This document shows, piece after piece, positions 42,345-54,039 of a stretch of DNA of 64,000 nucleotides (position 1 is its first letter; each line of letters begins with the position of its first letter). The position numbers and the translations under genes were made by a program. The DNA comes from Fusarium oxysporum f. sp. lycopersici 4287 (lineage: Eukaryota; Ascomycota; Sordariomycetes; Hypocreales; Nectriaceae), in contig NC_030991.1 of the NCBI RefSeq assembly GCF_000149955.1, positions 4,396,438-4,460,437 on the forward strand, written 5' to 3'. The notes beneath the pieces were generated by a model. It was not told where the DNA came from. It did not search any database and saw only the letters and a program-made list of their open reading frames with translations.

Positions 42345-43688
42345 ATGTTTCGTTTGCTACAAAATTGGATCCGAGCATTCTCGACACGTCTCGCAAACAT
42401 GACCTCGAAAATACGCCCTGCACTTCTTACACTCGGCTCATACATAGCTGGCACCTTTCTCACCTTGGCAATTAAGGTGTTTGTCGCTGCAGGCGACACA
42501 CAAGTGGTCAATGCAATCCTCCAGGCGATAAATCGGTCTCTAGAAGCCATGACACAAAGTCTCAGCGGCGCAGCCCTCATTTGGAGGGCTATCTTTACCA
42601 ACGGCGTCAACAAGCCCTCCCTAAACTTCATATTAAACCATCTGCCCGAACTGGGCCAGTTCTTATACGACTTGATCAGACCTGGAACCGTCTTGGGTAG
42701 ATTTCCGTCCACTGATGGTGCGACAAAGACCCTTGATGCTGAGTTCCGCATAGACAATCCGTACAATGAACTCGACTTATGGCTACCGGAGAACAGAAAC
42801 GCTGTGGTTTGCCAAGCACAGCGGGTAGCTTTAACCATTGTTGCCATTCTGAAGATGGGCAGAGGCAAAATACCAAACGGACTCGACGATGTTCAACTAA
42901 ATGTCAGTCTACGCAGCGACTTTGATGCAAATGCCAACCCCCCATCACCAACATACATTTCAGCGCTTCACGGCGGGCCGCCGTCCCCACCAAATGAGAA
43001 ATGGCTCTTCATCAACGGCATTGCGAACGAATTCTTTTGGTTTCAACGGTCGTGCGATAAGATCCGTGACACCTTCAACAGAGAAGTCACAGGAGTATAT
43101 AACAGAAGCGACGGCATCCTCTGGGACTTTATCGAGTGTTGCGGCGAACGCAGGGATGGTGAGCCAAATACTCTTATTGGAAGGACACAGAGTAGCAAGG
43201 CTGCTCAGGAGGCCCTCGAGCAAGAACTTAGGGCTGCTCTATGGCCCGCCGCTGGTAAGGTCCCTGACAAAGTCGTCATGATCGCGCACTCTCAGGGTTG
43301 CCTGGTCTTGCGCCTGGCGCTACAGACGCTGGTAACAGAGACTCCAAAAGGTTCCCCTCAAAGACAAATAATTAAGGGAAGGCTAAGAATATTCACCTTT
43401 GGGAACCCAAGTATCGACTGGAAGGTGATAGATGGGACTGAACAGCCTTTGAGCAAATACGTCCACACTACAGAGCATTTTGCGAATGAAACCGACTTTG
43501 TGGCCATGCTAGGCGTTGTGATGCACCGCGACGACAAGGGCTCGGGTTATGATCTAAACATGGTTTTCTATAGCAAGACGGGAAAGGCGCATCTATTCGG
43601 TGCACACTATTCTCTCGGGGTTGATGCTTATCACGATGGGGAGAATTCGCGGTTGTTGAAAGCTGTGAATGGAACAGAGATAGTTTGA
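42345..43688 (+). CDS. Alpha/beta-hydrolase-like protein, unknown substrate
   Basis: A single-exon, 447-aa protein; the frame is open to 42315, but that start is GTG. An N-terminal amphipathic/hydrophobic region (residues 1-75, SYIAGTFLTLAIKVFVAAG) may contact membranes. The centre has EKWLFINGIANEFFWFQ and then VVMIAHSQGCLVLRLALQTL, a nucleophile elbow with Ser in A-H-S-Q-G. Later strands (RIFTFGNPSIDW, NETDFVAMLGVV) give an Asp, and GAHYSLG a candidate His. This is the order of lipase/esterase-type hydrolases. Similar uncharacterised proteins are common in Fusarium-type genomes. Function beyond ester or amide hydrolysis cannot be named. Confidence 0.72.
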   Translation: MFRLLQNWIRAFSTRLANMTSKIRPALLTLGSYIAGTFLTLAIKVFVAAGDTQVVNAILQAINRSLEAMTQSLSGAALIWRAIFTNGVNKPSLNFILNHLPELGQFLYDLIRPGTVLGRFPSTDGATKTLDAEFRIDNPYNELDLWLPENRNAVVCQAQRVALTIVAILKMGRGKIPNGLDDVQLNVSLRSDFDANANPPSPTYISALHGGPPSPPNEKWLFINGIANEFFWFQRSCDKIRDTFNREVTGVYNRSDGILWDFIECCGERRDGEPNTLIGRTQSSKAAQEALEQELRAALWPAAGKVPDKVVMIAHSQGCLVLRLALQTLVTETPKGSPQRQIIKGRLRIFTFGNPSIDWKVIDGTEQPLSKYVHTTEHFANETDFVAMLGVVMHRDDKGSGYDLNMVFYSKTGKAHLFGAHYSLGVDAYHDGENSRLLKAVNGTEIV

Positions 43689-45564
43689 GCGATGTAGCCT
43701 GGTATATCATCTGCGAGTATCGATACACTTCGATATTCATCAGACTAGTACCGTAACATAATGTTTAACGGCATATGGAAGAAGGGGGTAGTACCCTGGA
43801 GACGAGGCACCGAGAATGGATAATGCAACTGAATCAAGACGGATCAAAGTTATCGACAGCAATGAATACAATTAAGCAAATCTAAAATTGCAGTGAAACC
43901 GCTACGAACCGATTCTGGACTACCTGCCTGCGATCTGCCTTGGGCTGTTTCTCTCCCGCTATCTGGCCTAGCCTACTTTCTTGCTGTAACTCCACATTTA
44001 GCTCGGTAGCTTACGACTCGAGTTGCAGCCCCTTTCTACCCTGGGGTCCATGCACTACTCAGGCTTAGGGTTAAACATGTGTGATATCAAATGTAGATGC
44101 ATGTGATTCCATAACAGGGCTCCATGATTGCACCCAATCGGGCTATTCATGATGATGGCCACTGACTTGATACTTACGCTCGCCCCGAACCTTAAATCTT
44201 TTTAGGCTAAGCTTACTGGCAGGTATGCAGTGCACCACGATACTGAGTTACAAGGCTATAGTCGGGTTAACTCTATTTCGATGACCAAGCTCGACGTTAT
44301 TGTCATGTTTCTGGCTACCGCGTCCATAACGTTTCCAGCCCAGGATAAACCTTGAGACGCATTATCTATTAATGTGTGACCACCAGGCTCTATAGTAACA
44401 CAACCTTGTCCATCAGCCCTTGTAGCCAGTGAGAGCAATTAGGCGGGCTTGAGTATGGTTAGCTGAACCCTCTCATGTATCAATACAAGGGTATATTTAA
44501 TGCTTCATATAGCCTGTTTAGTAAATGATCTTTCAAGAGCATTAAGCCATGACAGTATTGACGGGTTGCCGAAGAGGATGGTTGCCTAACAGGACGGCCC
44601 TCATCGTTCTGCATAATCTGTATGGATTGGAAAGACAACTTCTCTCACATGAAATTGCCACAAAAAGGACGAACACATCTCCGGAACGAGCCTTGATGTA
44701 GCAGTTAGGCAATTATTGCATTCAATGGTGACTGGCTGGCTCAAGGACCCCTACTGAGCTACACAGGAGTGCTGCAAGGACCCAACTGCCGGGCTCCTCC
44801 TAGCCGCCGGACGACTCCCCATCCGCCCAATACCGCACTCAACTGATCCAGCAGCGAGTACCGTGCTATTACGCCAAACGTGGGTGTCGGGTCAAGCACT
44901 GCCAAGTTGGGGAATGTTTTTGCTGCATAGAGCCGGTTGCAGTGACATTCCTGGACCCCAGGCCACCGGGTGGTGGGGAACCAGTTGTCAACAACCAAGC
45001 TAAGCTGCCAAACCAATCCCCAACCATCAGCTAATACCCATAGTAGGTCCTTGCTTCGGAAGGTTAACTATCGCCATATCATGCCGCTGCAACGCCGTAT
45101 AAGTGACAGCGTGCTGACCAAATCGTGCATATGGAAAGTTCCGTGCACCCCGCTCAAGCCTGCGGCGACAGATAGCAGGGACTGATCTAGCTGAAGCAAC
45201 CCATGTGTGAACCAACAAAATGAGATGCGGAACCTCCCACAGGACAAGCAAACCAATCTTAGTGGCTAGGAAATTCCCGAGTCGTAAGGGGATCCGGCTC
45301 CTGACCTGTCCAGAGCTGCCGTACATGTTGAGGGCCAGGGGCGGTCGCAAACTCCACGTCGTAGGATTAAGTTATTTCTGTACAGGTTGTCCATTCCACA
45401 GGGCTATGCCTGGACGAGTTATGTGGAGCGTATAGACGTAAGCTTCCGTGATGTCCTACTGTAGCCTCCCCTCTTGCATTTCGACAAAACGCACACAAAC
45501 AGGCCCGTGCGTACAGTCTTTTCCCTGAGTTCTCCATGTTTCTTGCCAACATGCGACAAAATTC
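43689..45564. other. Long intergenic region, no gene supported
   Basis: Nearly 1.9 kb with only short ORFs. A minus-strand frame at 44256-44438 (GQGCVTIEPGGHTLIDNASQ) has coding-like composition and could be an exon relic, but no second exon was found. No terminal repeats are evident. Confidence 0.4.
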
Positions 45565-45566
45565 TA

Positions 45567-46004
45567 ACGTACTCCACAAGGGAGTGTCCCATACAAGTGA
45601 GTGTCCCACCTATACTGTGCACCTAAAAATGGCAATATTGGATTTCGCAAATTCCGCCATAGCACTGCTAGCTTCTTGAAAATCTTATCCATAGTCTCCT
45701 GAGCAAAAAGTCATATGTTTGAGGTTCCTCCAAACCATTCGACGGTCTATTCGATGTTCTATGCCTGAAAATAGGAGAAAAGACAGTGCGAACACAGCTT
45801 TTCCTCGTAATATTCTAAATAATACAAATAGAATTTAGAAAACGTCTCTTCTATGTGTTCCCGTTGTTCATTGGCCTGAATCTAAGTTTTCAGGCAGTTT
45901 AAGCTTGATTAAGACTTTCGATGTAGTTTTTTAAAATGGCAGTTTAAGGTGTAAAATGTGTTTGGGACACTCGCTTGTATGGGACACTCACTTGTGGAGT
46001 ACGT
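45567..46004. mobile_element. 438 bp MITE with 42 bp TIRs
   Basis: Ends are ACGTACTCCACAAGGGAGTG on the left and CACTCACTTGTGGAGTACGT on the right; the 42-base arms differ at only two positions. Each arm has the unit GAGTGTCCCATACAAG-type sequence twice. A TA duplication flanks it (45565-45566, 46005-46006). It has no ORF of note and is probably a pogo/Fot-derived nonautonomous element. It sits 115 bases upstream of the second Helitron ORF. Confidence 0.85.
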
Positions 46005-46118
46005 TAGTACTTTATAACTCTCTTATTTTTAGTAAATTTGTTTGAACTATAGCAGGCAGCTTGAATAAACTCTAATGCAAATCCCGTCGTTGGACCCTCC
46101 AATCCAACACAGTCAGTC

Positions 46119-49100
46119 ATGGCTGATTCTATCCCTTCGATGAACGTTTGCAGGAAATGCAAGCAGGAGAAGCCAGCAGATCAATTCATTTCGAAGACAA
46201 AGTCGTCACTCGCATGTGGAAGACCTACGACCGACTGTCTAGACTGTAGGAATCGACGAGCCTTAGGCGCCTCTAAGCGTACGGCAGAACAAGCTGAGTT
46301 ATCCCCAATATTTCGAGAAGGATTGCCATTGATAGACTTGCAACTGGGCACACCAATCACCACGTCAACACGAACGGACGCGCCGATTACTCCCCGACCA
46401 GGTCCGTCGGCTGCTTCTCAAGAAGGCGTACGACTCGGGACGCCGATCGAATCTCCGGTATCGCGTCTTTCTATTTACCCGAGGCCAACTCGAAGGGGAA
46501 GAAATCCCCGCCCGCCCGCACAGCTGCAGCAGCCGGCCATCGAACACCCAGAACATCGAGATTTTGAACTTCCTGACCCGGACTGGGCGCGTGATCTGTC
46601 GCATTGCCCGTTGTCTGATAAAGATAAGGACCTCCTGGAGGCGTTCTGGACGGAGCTGGAAAACGACCGGATGGAACACTGCGCCCGTTGTCAGGAGACA
46701 TGGTTTGACATGGGCTTGAAAGACGGCGTTTGCAAGCGTTGCATGGCCAAGGACAAGAACAAAAAGGAGGATGAACCTCTGTTTTTTTCAGCCGAAAATC
46801 AATTGGATTTTGGCTCAGTCCCCGCATTCCTCCCCCAGTTGACAAGAATAGAAGAGATGCTAATCGCTCGAGTTCATGTATTTGTGAACGTCATGCAGGT
46901 CCGGGGCCAGCAATACAAGTATCGTGGCCATATTGTGCATTTTCTCCGCGATGTTGGCAAAGTGTATCGCCAACTTCCTCTTCTACCCTCTGAATTAGAT
47001 GTTATCCTGCTACGCCCTCCGAATGCAAGCGAACATGCCCACCTTGACCGCCAATTCAGACGCCAGTTCCGCGTGTTGTTTATATTGCGCAGTAGTGCTG
47101 GGTGAAAGTATATTTTATGAAACTTAATTGTTCATTATTGAGATGAGAGTTCTTCTCGGGTTTATATCTCTAGATGATTTCATCTAGGACTTTGAACTTT
47201 AAATCTAGGACTTTCAGACTAACAGTCTGAATCCTGAAGATAAGGGGGATTCCCGGATTTTCCAACACCGCGTACGCCGTCGCTGTCTCCAGGCGTGGCT
47301 GGATTTCCTGCGCCGTAGCCATCCGGGCTACCGAGATATTGCTGTCTGCCAGAAGCGGATGTCAGTTCTGCCTGAAGATGACGATGTACTTGATCAGGTT
47401 GCTGCTGTGGACGTGACTGATCCTCTTTCAGCTGATTTAGGTGCCACGGAGAATGACGACGTTGAGCCGGATGAGGTTGACCAGCCTGCAGTACCAGATC
47501 TGCTACCAGAGGATACAGAGATGGAAGCACTGCATTCGCGCATTCTTGGCGAAGAGCGCGATGAACCGGTTCCTGTACGACAGCCGACACAACATCAGCT
47601 TGAAATGCCAGATATTCGGAGGACGCCGGTAAACGAGTTCAACCGATCGCAAGCACTTCTCTCCATGGCCTTTCCAACACTATTTCCTCGTGGTCAAGCC
47701 GATTTTGTTGAGCCGAGGCTACGGCCTATCAAGTATGCAGACTACATACAGCATGCCCTTCGATGGCACGATGGCAGATTTGCCCGCCATCCGACATTCC
47801 GGTTTGTGGTTTTCAACACGCTGATGCGAGCACAGGCGCGGGCCAAAAGCAGCTATTTCGTCAAGCAACACCATCAAAGGCGGGGCCCAATAACGCGGGA
47901 TGATCTACTGGAGGCTTTCCAGAACCCTGAATCGGCAGATGCCCAGCAGCTACTCAACTCGATTAACCGCCAGACAGCGCAGCTTCGCGGGACACGGCCG
48001 TATTGGTACCGCAAGCGTCGAGAGCTTGAGTCTTATGCCTACAACCTCGACAGTCCCGGAGCCTTTATTACTTTCACCCCGGCTGACTTGCATTGGAGGA
48101 GCCTCTACCAGCATCTGCCCCAGTTCCAAGACTGGCAGGAGTTGCCCGAGCAACAACGGATGGGCATGTCTAGCAAGCTTCTCCGAGATAATCCACACAT
48201 TGCAGCCTGGCACTTCTACAGGCGATTCGGTCTATTCAGGGATATCGTTCTGAAGCAGAAGTTCAACGTGACTGATTATTGGAACAGGTATGAATGGCAG
48301 GGCCGTGGAAGTAGCCATTGCCATGGCTTATTCTGGATGGACGGTGCGCCCAGTGTCGACTTGGAAAATGAGCATACGCGTAAGGAGTTCGTCCGTATCT
48401 GGGGGTCCCATGTTACGGCTTTGAATCCTGAGCCGGCTCGAGTGCAGCAGCAAGGAGAAGGCAATCCCCTGGCCGTAAATCCCTTGCGGCATCCCTTGAC
48501 CTTCCAATGGCTCTCGCAGATTCTGAACCGCTGCCAGCGTCACCATTGCAGTGAGACATACTGCCTACGGAAGAAGAAAGATTTAGGGGAGATTTCTTGC
48601 CGCTTTTTCTTCCCAAGAGATACGAGAGATACGGCCGACGTTGTTCGGCGACAAGGACAGTCCTACTTCTCCTTTGAGGCGACCAGGAACGACAGCCTGA
48701 TGAACCACTACAACCGGTGCCTCAGTCTTGGCTGGTTAGCCAACATTGACATATCCCCCTGTACCAGTCTCCAGGCTGTGATCAATTATGCAGCCAAGTA
48801 TTGCAGTAAGATGGAGAAGCGGACTGACAGCTATGCCAGCCTGGGGCGACAAATCTTGCCTTACGTCTCACACCATAACCCGCTTCTCTCTTTTGCTTCG
48901 CGTCTAATGAACAAGTTGCTTGCGGAGAGGGATTTCTCGGGGCAAGAGATCTGCCACGTCTTGCTCAACTGCGAGCTGCAGGAGGGCACTCGTGTTGTCA
49001 GAGCTGTTGATTGCCGTCCGTACGAGCAGCAGGGACGGTCTCTTCGCCTCCAGGGTGATCATGATGACGCCGAGGTTGTTGGGATATATGATAAGTATCT

Positions 49101-51090
49101 TTCTCGCCCACCCCTCCACGAAGAACTCACCTATCTTGACTTTCTAGCCAACTGGAATACAAGTAAGAGGGACGGGACAAAGTGGACACGTTGGGGTCGT
49201 CAAGCCAAGCCTCGTGTTCTATACTACTTCCCGCGGTACAGCTCTAACCGTCAACATGACCAATACGATGATTTTTGCCGCGTCAAGCTGATGCTGGCCC
49301 ATCCACATCGCGATCCCAACCAACTACGCAAGGTCAACGGTGTCGAGTACGCATCTTACGCACTTGCCGCCGAATTCTGTTACGGGAACCACCAGCACCC
49401 TGATGATTACTACGGCACACCCAACACCGAGGAACGTCGACCAGATCCGGATCAGTTCGAGCGGGAATTTCACGAACCTGACCTTGTGGAGGAGGACTGG
49501 CTTGAGCTTGCCCGTCAGCTTCCCAACTGCCCACCAAGCCAAGAGGCAATAGATCTTCTTGGCAGACGGGATATCGACATCCAATACGATTGGACACCCC
49601 ACGTCGGCCGCTACGCCGACCCAGGAATCGTTCAGGGCGATTATTGGCGCCAGCGGATCGAGCAGGATCGTCTCGATATGGATGTTGAGGACCTGCCTTT
49701 AGAGGTCCGCGATACGCTCAACCCGGAGCAGCGGATAGTATACGATACGTTTGTTGGACACTTTCAGTGTGGCAGCGAGGAGCAGATTCTACTCCACGTT
49801 GACGGCGGCGGCGGGACAGGCAAGTCCTACATGATCAAAGTCCTGTCTTCGCATCTTCAGAGGCTCGCTGGTGACCGGCCCAGTCCGATCTGGAGAGCTG
49901 CACCCACGGGTGTTGCAAGCAACCAGATCATGGGGACAACTCTACACTCCCTTCTCCGGCTACCCGTTGATAGAGCTTTTACAGAGCTATCGCCAGCAGA
50001 TGCTAATGCTATCCAGAAGAAGCTACGGGACGTTCGGTATCTCGTGATTGACGAGAAGAGTATACTGGGTCTGCGCCAGCTTTCGTGGGTTGACAAACGC
50101 CTCCGCCAAGTCTTTCCCGGCAGAGCAGCCGACTTCTTTGGCGGCATGAGCATCATCCTCGTTGGCGACTTCTTCCAGCTCCCGCCGGTTGCAAACAAGC
50201 CCCTCTACTTTGATGGGCCGCTCAAGGACCTGCACGAGGTCTCTGGCCAGGCGGCATATAGGGCCTTCAACCACACTGTCTTCTTGAAGAAGGTCGAGCG
50301 GCAGCAGGGCGACGACCAGGCTGGCTTTCGTCTCGCGCTTGAAGAACTGCGCGGTCTGAGGTTATCCATCGAATCATGGAAACTTCTGAGCCAGCGTGTG
50401 CAGGCCAAGCTAAGCCAGTGCGAGGTGGACAAGTTCGATACTACTCTCCGGATCTATAGCAAGAAAGCTCGTGTCAATGAGTACAACTACGACCACCTAG
50501 TCCGTCTGAAGAAGCCAGCAATCCAAGTCATGGCCAAGAACATTGGCAACGGTGCTGACAAGGCAACATCTGAACAGGCTGGCAACCTGGCTGGCCAGTT
50601 TCCGGTATGTATCGGTGCTCGCCTCATGATCACCCAGAACATCTGGCAGCCAGCAGGCCTGGTTAATGGGGCCCAGGGGATAGTGTATGACATCGGCTGG
50701 GCACCTGGCGCTGATACACATCGTGACCCGCCGTGTGTCATTATGATGGTGATAGACAAGTATACGGGGCCATCTTATCTAACCACTGATGATAGGCGCG
50801 AGGTAGTACCCATACTCCCCGTGAAGCGAGACTTCTTTCTTGGGACGTCCGCGTGTACACGGAAGCAGTTCCCACTTACAGTATAATACGCCATTACGGT
50901 TCACAAGTCACAGAGCATCACGGTGGACAAGATGGTGACGGATCTGTCGGAACGGGACTTTCAGACGGGGCTTAGCTACGTTGCAGTGTCGAGGGTCAAG
51001 ATGCTAGAGGGGTTAATGATCGATGCCCCATTTGAACGCGCATCTCTCCACTATGACAAGCTACCTGATGGCAAGAATAGTACCACGTGA
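46119..51090 (+). pseudogene. Helitron RepHel, broken by an LTR insertion and a nonsense codon
   Basis: The frame starts MADSIPSMNVCRKCKQ, matching the first copy's ATG at 2551. It is stopped after residue 328 by a 194 bp solo LTR plus a 5 bp duplication (199 bases, frame +1). The frame resumes until a TAA at 50884, where the first copy has TCA (context PLTV*YAITVHKSQS), and then runs to a TGA at 51088. The HUH motif SSHCHGLFW, YAAKY and Walker A GGGGTGKS are all kept. The substitutions relative to copy 1 look mostly synonymous or mild, so it was under selection until recently. The TCA-to-TAA change is not a RIP-type change. Confidence 0.93.
47074..47267. repeat. Solo LTR (194 bp) inside the Helitron gene
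   Basis: Starts TGTTGTTTATATTGCGC and ends GGATTTTCCAACA, with a 5 bp target duplication CCGCG at 47069-47073 and 47268-47272. The intact Helitron copy has a single CCGCG at this place. It is the product of LTR-LTR recombination that removed the internal part. It is not the same family as the LTR at 1491-1626. Confidence 0.9.
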
Positions 51091-51344
51091 GGCTCTATAA
51101 GTCCTAACCGATTAGTAGGTGATCTGATGAAGGTCCGCGACCAGGACCGGCGGAGGCAACAGCAACTTGATCAGCCGCTTTTCCATCCTCTTTTTTCTTA
51201 AAATCTTAACGACATCCACAGTTAGCAATATAAGCAATGCAATATGAAATTTCATCTCAGACAATCCTCCACAGCATAGAGATACATCCTTCGGACTTTA
51301 TTACGCCCTCCCCGACTCCGGTGAGGGTGTCACCATATTTTATC

Positions 51345-51524
51345 CTCTTCGATACCGAGCCACCAGGACTCTTTTATTGAAGACCGAATTTGACGGCCAG
51401 CGTATTTCACTATCTCCAGACCCCCATTGATAAGACAGCCTTCATCAATGATTCCTTAGAAAAACTGGCCCCTCAAACTGACAGTTTCTCCTTTTTATTT
51501 TCAATCATCCAGCCTTGCTACACT
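51345..51524 (+). promoter_or_regulatory. Probable promoter of the DUF2235 gene
   Basis: A short 180-base gap between the Helitron 3' end and the gene, with a T-rich stretch TTTCTCCTTTTTATTTTC at 51484-51501. The Helitron end therefore lies within the upstream region. Confidence 0.35.
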
Positions 51525-52955
51525 ATGCCAGAAGACACGACCAAGCTAGCAAGCTATAAGCGTATCATCCTCTGCTCAGACGGCACATGGCTTGCGTCCG
51601 ATACGGGCGGAAAGGCCATGCCTTCCAATGTCGCTAAGTTGGCTCGAGCAGTTGCGAACAGTGGCCCTGATGATGAAGGGAACCTCGTCAAGCAGATCGT
51701 ATCCTACCATTCGAACCTTGGAAGCGGGGACCTCCCCTTCCAGAAAGCTATCTACGGTGAGCTGCTGAAATCCAAATCTCCCTCTTCGCTTTCCCTCTGA
51801 CAGCTTTACTGACATTTTTGCTACTGCATTTCACAGGCGGCTTCGGCTGGGGTCTTGACATCGATGTGGCTCAAATCTACGATTTCATTTCCAATAACTA
51901 CGAGCCTGGCGATGAGTTGTTCTTCTTCGGCTTCTCGCGTGGGGCTTTCACTGTGCGATCGGTCGCCGGCCTTGTCTGCGATGTCGGCGTCCTTTCAGCT
52001 GTGCACATGTCGCGCTTCGCAGAGATGTGGAGCGTGTACCGTTCGAATACGAGTGGTGAGCCCTTCAGGAAGTCAGCGTGGTATCTGGACAATAAGGAAG
52101 AGCTGGGTCTTACGGACGTCAGGGTTAAGGTGGTTGGTGTTTGGGATACCGTTGGAGCTCTGGTACGCGACGCAAGTTATCATGCATGCTTCTCCCGTTT
52201 GACTGACCTTGCATGGCTAGGGAATCCCGGAATGGCCCGTGGTAGATTGGGCGGCAAAAGTTGGCCTCCCAATCAACAAGCAGTATGCATTCCACAATAC
52301 GAACGTATCAAAGAGTGAGTATTATCGCACGTGTTCCTCACAGAACGGCCGGGCCTAAATGACGACTCCTTCAGATCTAGACTATGCTTTCCAAGCCCTC
52401 GCCATTGACGAAAAACGACTAACCTTCTCTCCTACCCTGTGGCACAAGACTGCTGACGGTCCTGCGAAAGATCTGCAGCAATGCTGGTTTCCCGGCGTCC
52501 ACGGCAACATCGGCGGCTGGGGCTGTGGGCCGATCGTCGATAACTTCTCAGGGCTGCAAGGCCTCTTCTTCTGGCTTCTCGGGAAGAAAGACCGCGCACC
52601 GGGCACTTATCCGCGGGACCCAGGCGATGGCACTAGTGGCGCCACGAACGAGTATTTCCATCCTATCACTCGAATCCGCAAGGACAACCTCAACTACAAC
52701 CCGGTGTCGTTGCAGGGATATGCCATCGAGAGACCTGATGGCAGCGAGGGGTGGAAGTGGGTGAAGAGGGGCGTCCAGTCGATACCCGAGTACGTGATGC
52801 GCCCGGAAAAGAAGATGAGTGTAGCGTACGAGGAGAGTGGGAGGGTGAAGTATCGAGTCAAGGAAAGTTTATCGAGATTACTGTGTCCAGAGAGCATTCT
52901 GTTGGATCTAGATAGGGACAATGGGATAAACGGGATGAGCAGGGTCGTGGGCTGA
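51525..52955 (+). CDS. DUF2235 (Tle1-like) alpha/beta hydrolase
   Basis: Four exons: 51525-51756, 51837-52162, 52221-52314 and 52375-52955. The introns are 80, 58 and 60 nt, all GT-AG, and the joined length is 1233 nt (410 aa), an exact multiple of three. The N-terminal LCSDGTW, the elbow GFSRGAFTVRSVAG with Ser111, VGVWDTVGALGIPEWP and the late WFPGVHGNIGGW motif are hallmarks of DUF2235, a family related to type VI phospholipase effectors. The second intron is placed to restore GALGIPEWPVVDW; the obvious alternative acceptors break the frame. In fungi such hydrolases are often unassigned and occur near NLR genes. It is likely cytosolic, as no signal peptide is seen. Confidence 0.85.
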
Positions 52956-54039
52956 GTGACCATGGGAAAATAGCATCTCGAGTGAACGAAGAATCCAACC
53001 GTAGCAGAGAGCCAGAGTATCCGTGGCCAACAAAGCCCCGAAGGCTGCGGTTTATCCAATTAGAGCCCATTATAATGTTACAACCCTTCGTTTTGTAAGG
53101 CTTTTCCTGTAGTGCGGAATATTATCCGGCGAACAGGAATGCAGTCAGGGTAAATGAATCGATTATGGCTCCCTTTTTTCCGCTAGCATTAAGAGTGTGC
53201 ATCGATCCATTGAATTCCGCGCCCCAGCTGTATCGTATTCACGATAATTCTGATGCTCATATGATGACCAGAGAGGTTCTACATGTGTTACCACACACTG
53301 TCCGACGCCTTTTCACATGCTTAATCAAGCTCTAGAGTGCCAACCCGGCTTCGAGTGCTCTTAGGGTGGGCGACAAGCCCATATACGACGGTGGTAAGAC
53401 CTCTGCATGTAAAACAAATTCCATTGGCAGAACTTACTAAACCGAAAATCGAGAAGCAGAGTAGCATGCGCACTTTCTAATGATTTTGTGGTTGCGGCAG
53501 ATGGTAGCGGTTACTGACATGAGAAGCAAGGCTGATATTCTTGGTGCGATAATTCAATAGCATAGCGGCTGATTGAAAATAAAAACCCCACCTTGGGATT
53601 GTTTTCACAAAAATGCTCTTTAGAAAGTGCGGTAAAATGGTGATGATTATGTCAGGCAGGCGGCTATCGGGATCCGCTATTTTCACATGCCCCGGATAAC
53701 GGATGGCTATCAGGAAACCTAAAAGAGATCACATGCTGCAGGCCAGACGAAGAAAGTTTAAAGCAGCTTCGAGTGAGCAAATAATATAATCATTCCCTGA
53801 CTAGCGTTCCCGCATCCGGATAGGAGCAACTGGGAAAGCCGCAAGATATGGTTCCTTCACAGGAGGCAGCAAGATTAGGCGGAAAAGGCAGGGGTGGGTA
53901 CTCACTTGAGGCGGTAAATCGGCATCTTTACCTTCCAGAATTGCAGTTCAAGGCATTTCCCACTCATGAGCGATCCCCATCGGCTCCCTAATTGCAGCAT
54001 TATCACAAATACCCGGTGACTCCTCTGCTCTAGCATATC
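52956..54039. other. Intergenic, no gene recognised
   Basis: About 1.1 kb with only short ORFs on both strands. The last part before 54040 should hold the promoter of the HeLo gene. Confidence 0.4.

Larger units (their letters stand above)
46007..51344 (+). mobile_element. Helitron copy 2, inactivated and 5' truncated
   Basis: Closely related to the Helitron at 2331-7663 through the coding region and the 3' tail. The 3' end keeps CCTTCGGACT, the hairpin (51303-51330) and CATATTTTATC. The 5' AGTCCGAAGGACT motif is not found; instead the MITE lies just left. The left boundary given here is only the end of the MITE duplication. Confidence 0.75.

Noticed and set aside
44256..44438. Minus-strand frame with GQGCVTIEPGGHTLIDN
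   Set aside because: The composition looks coding, but I find no neighbouring exon, start context or known domain. Kept only as a remark in the intergenic entry.
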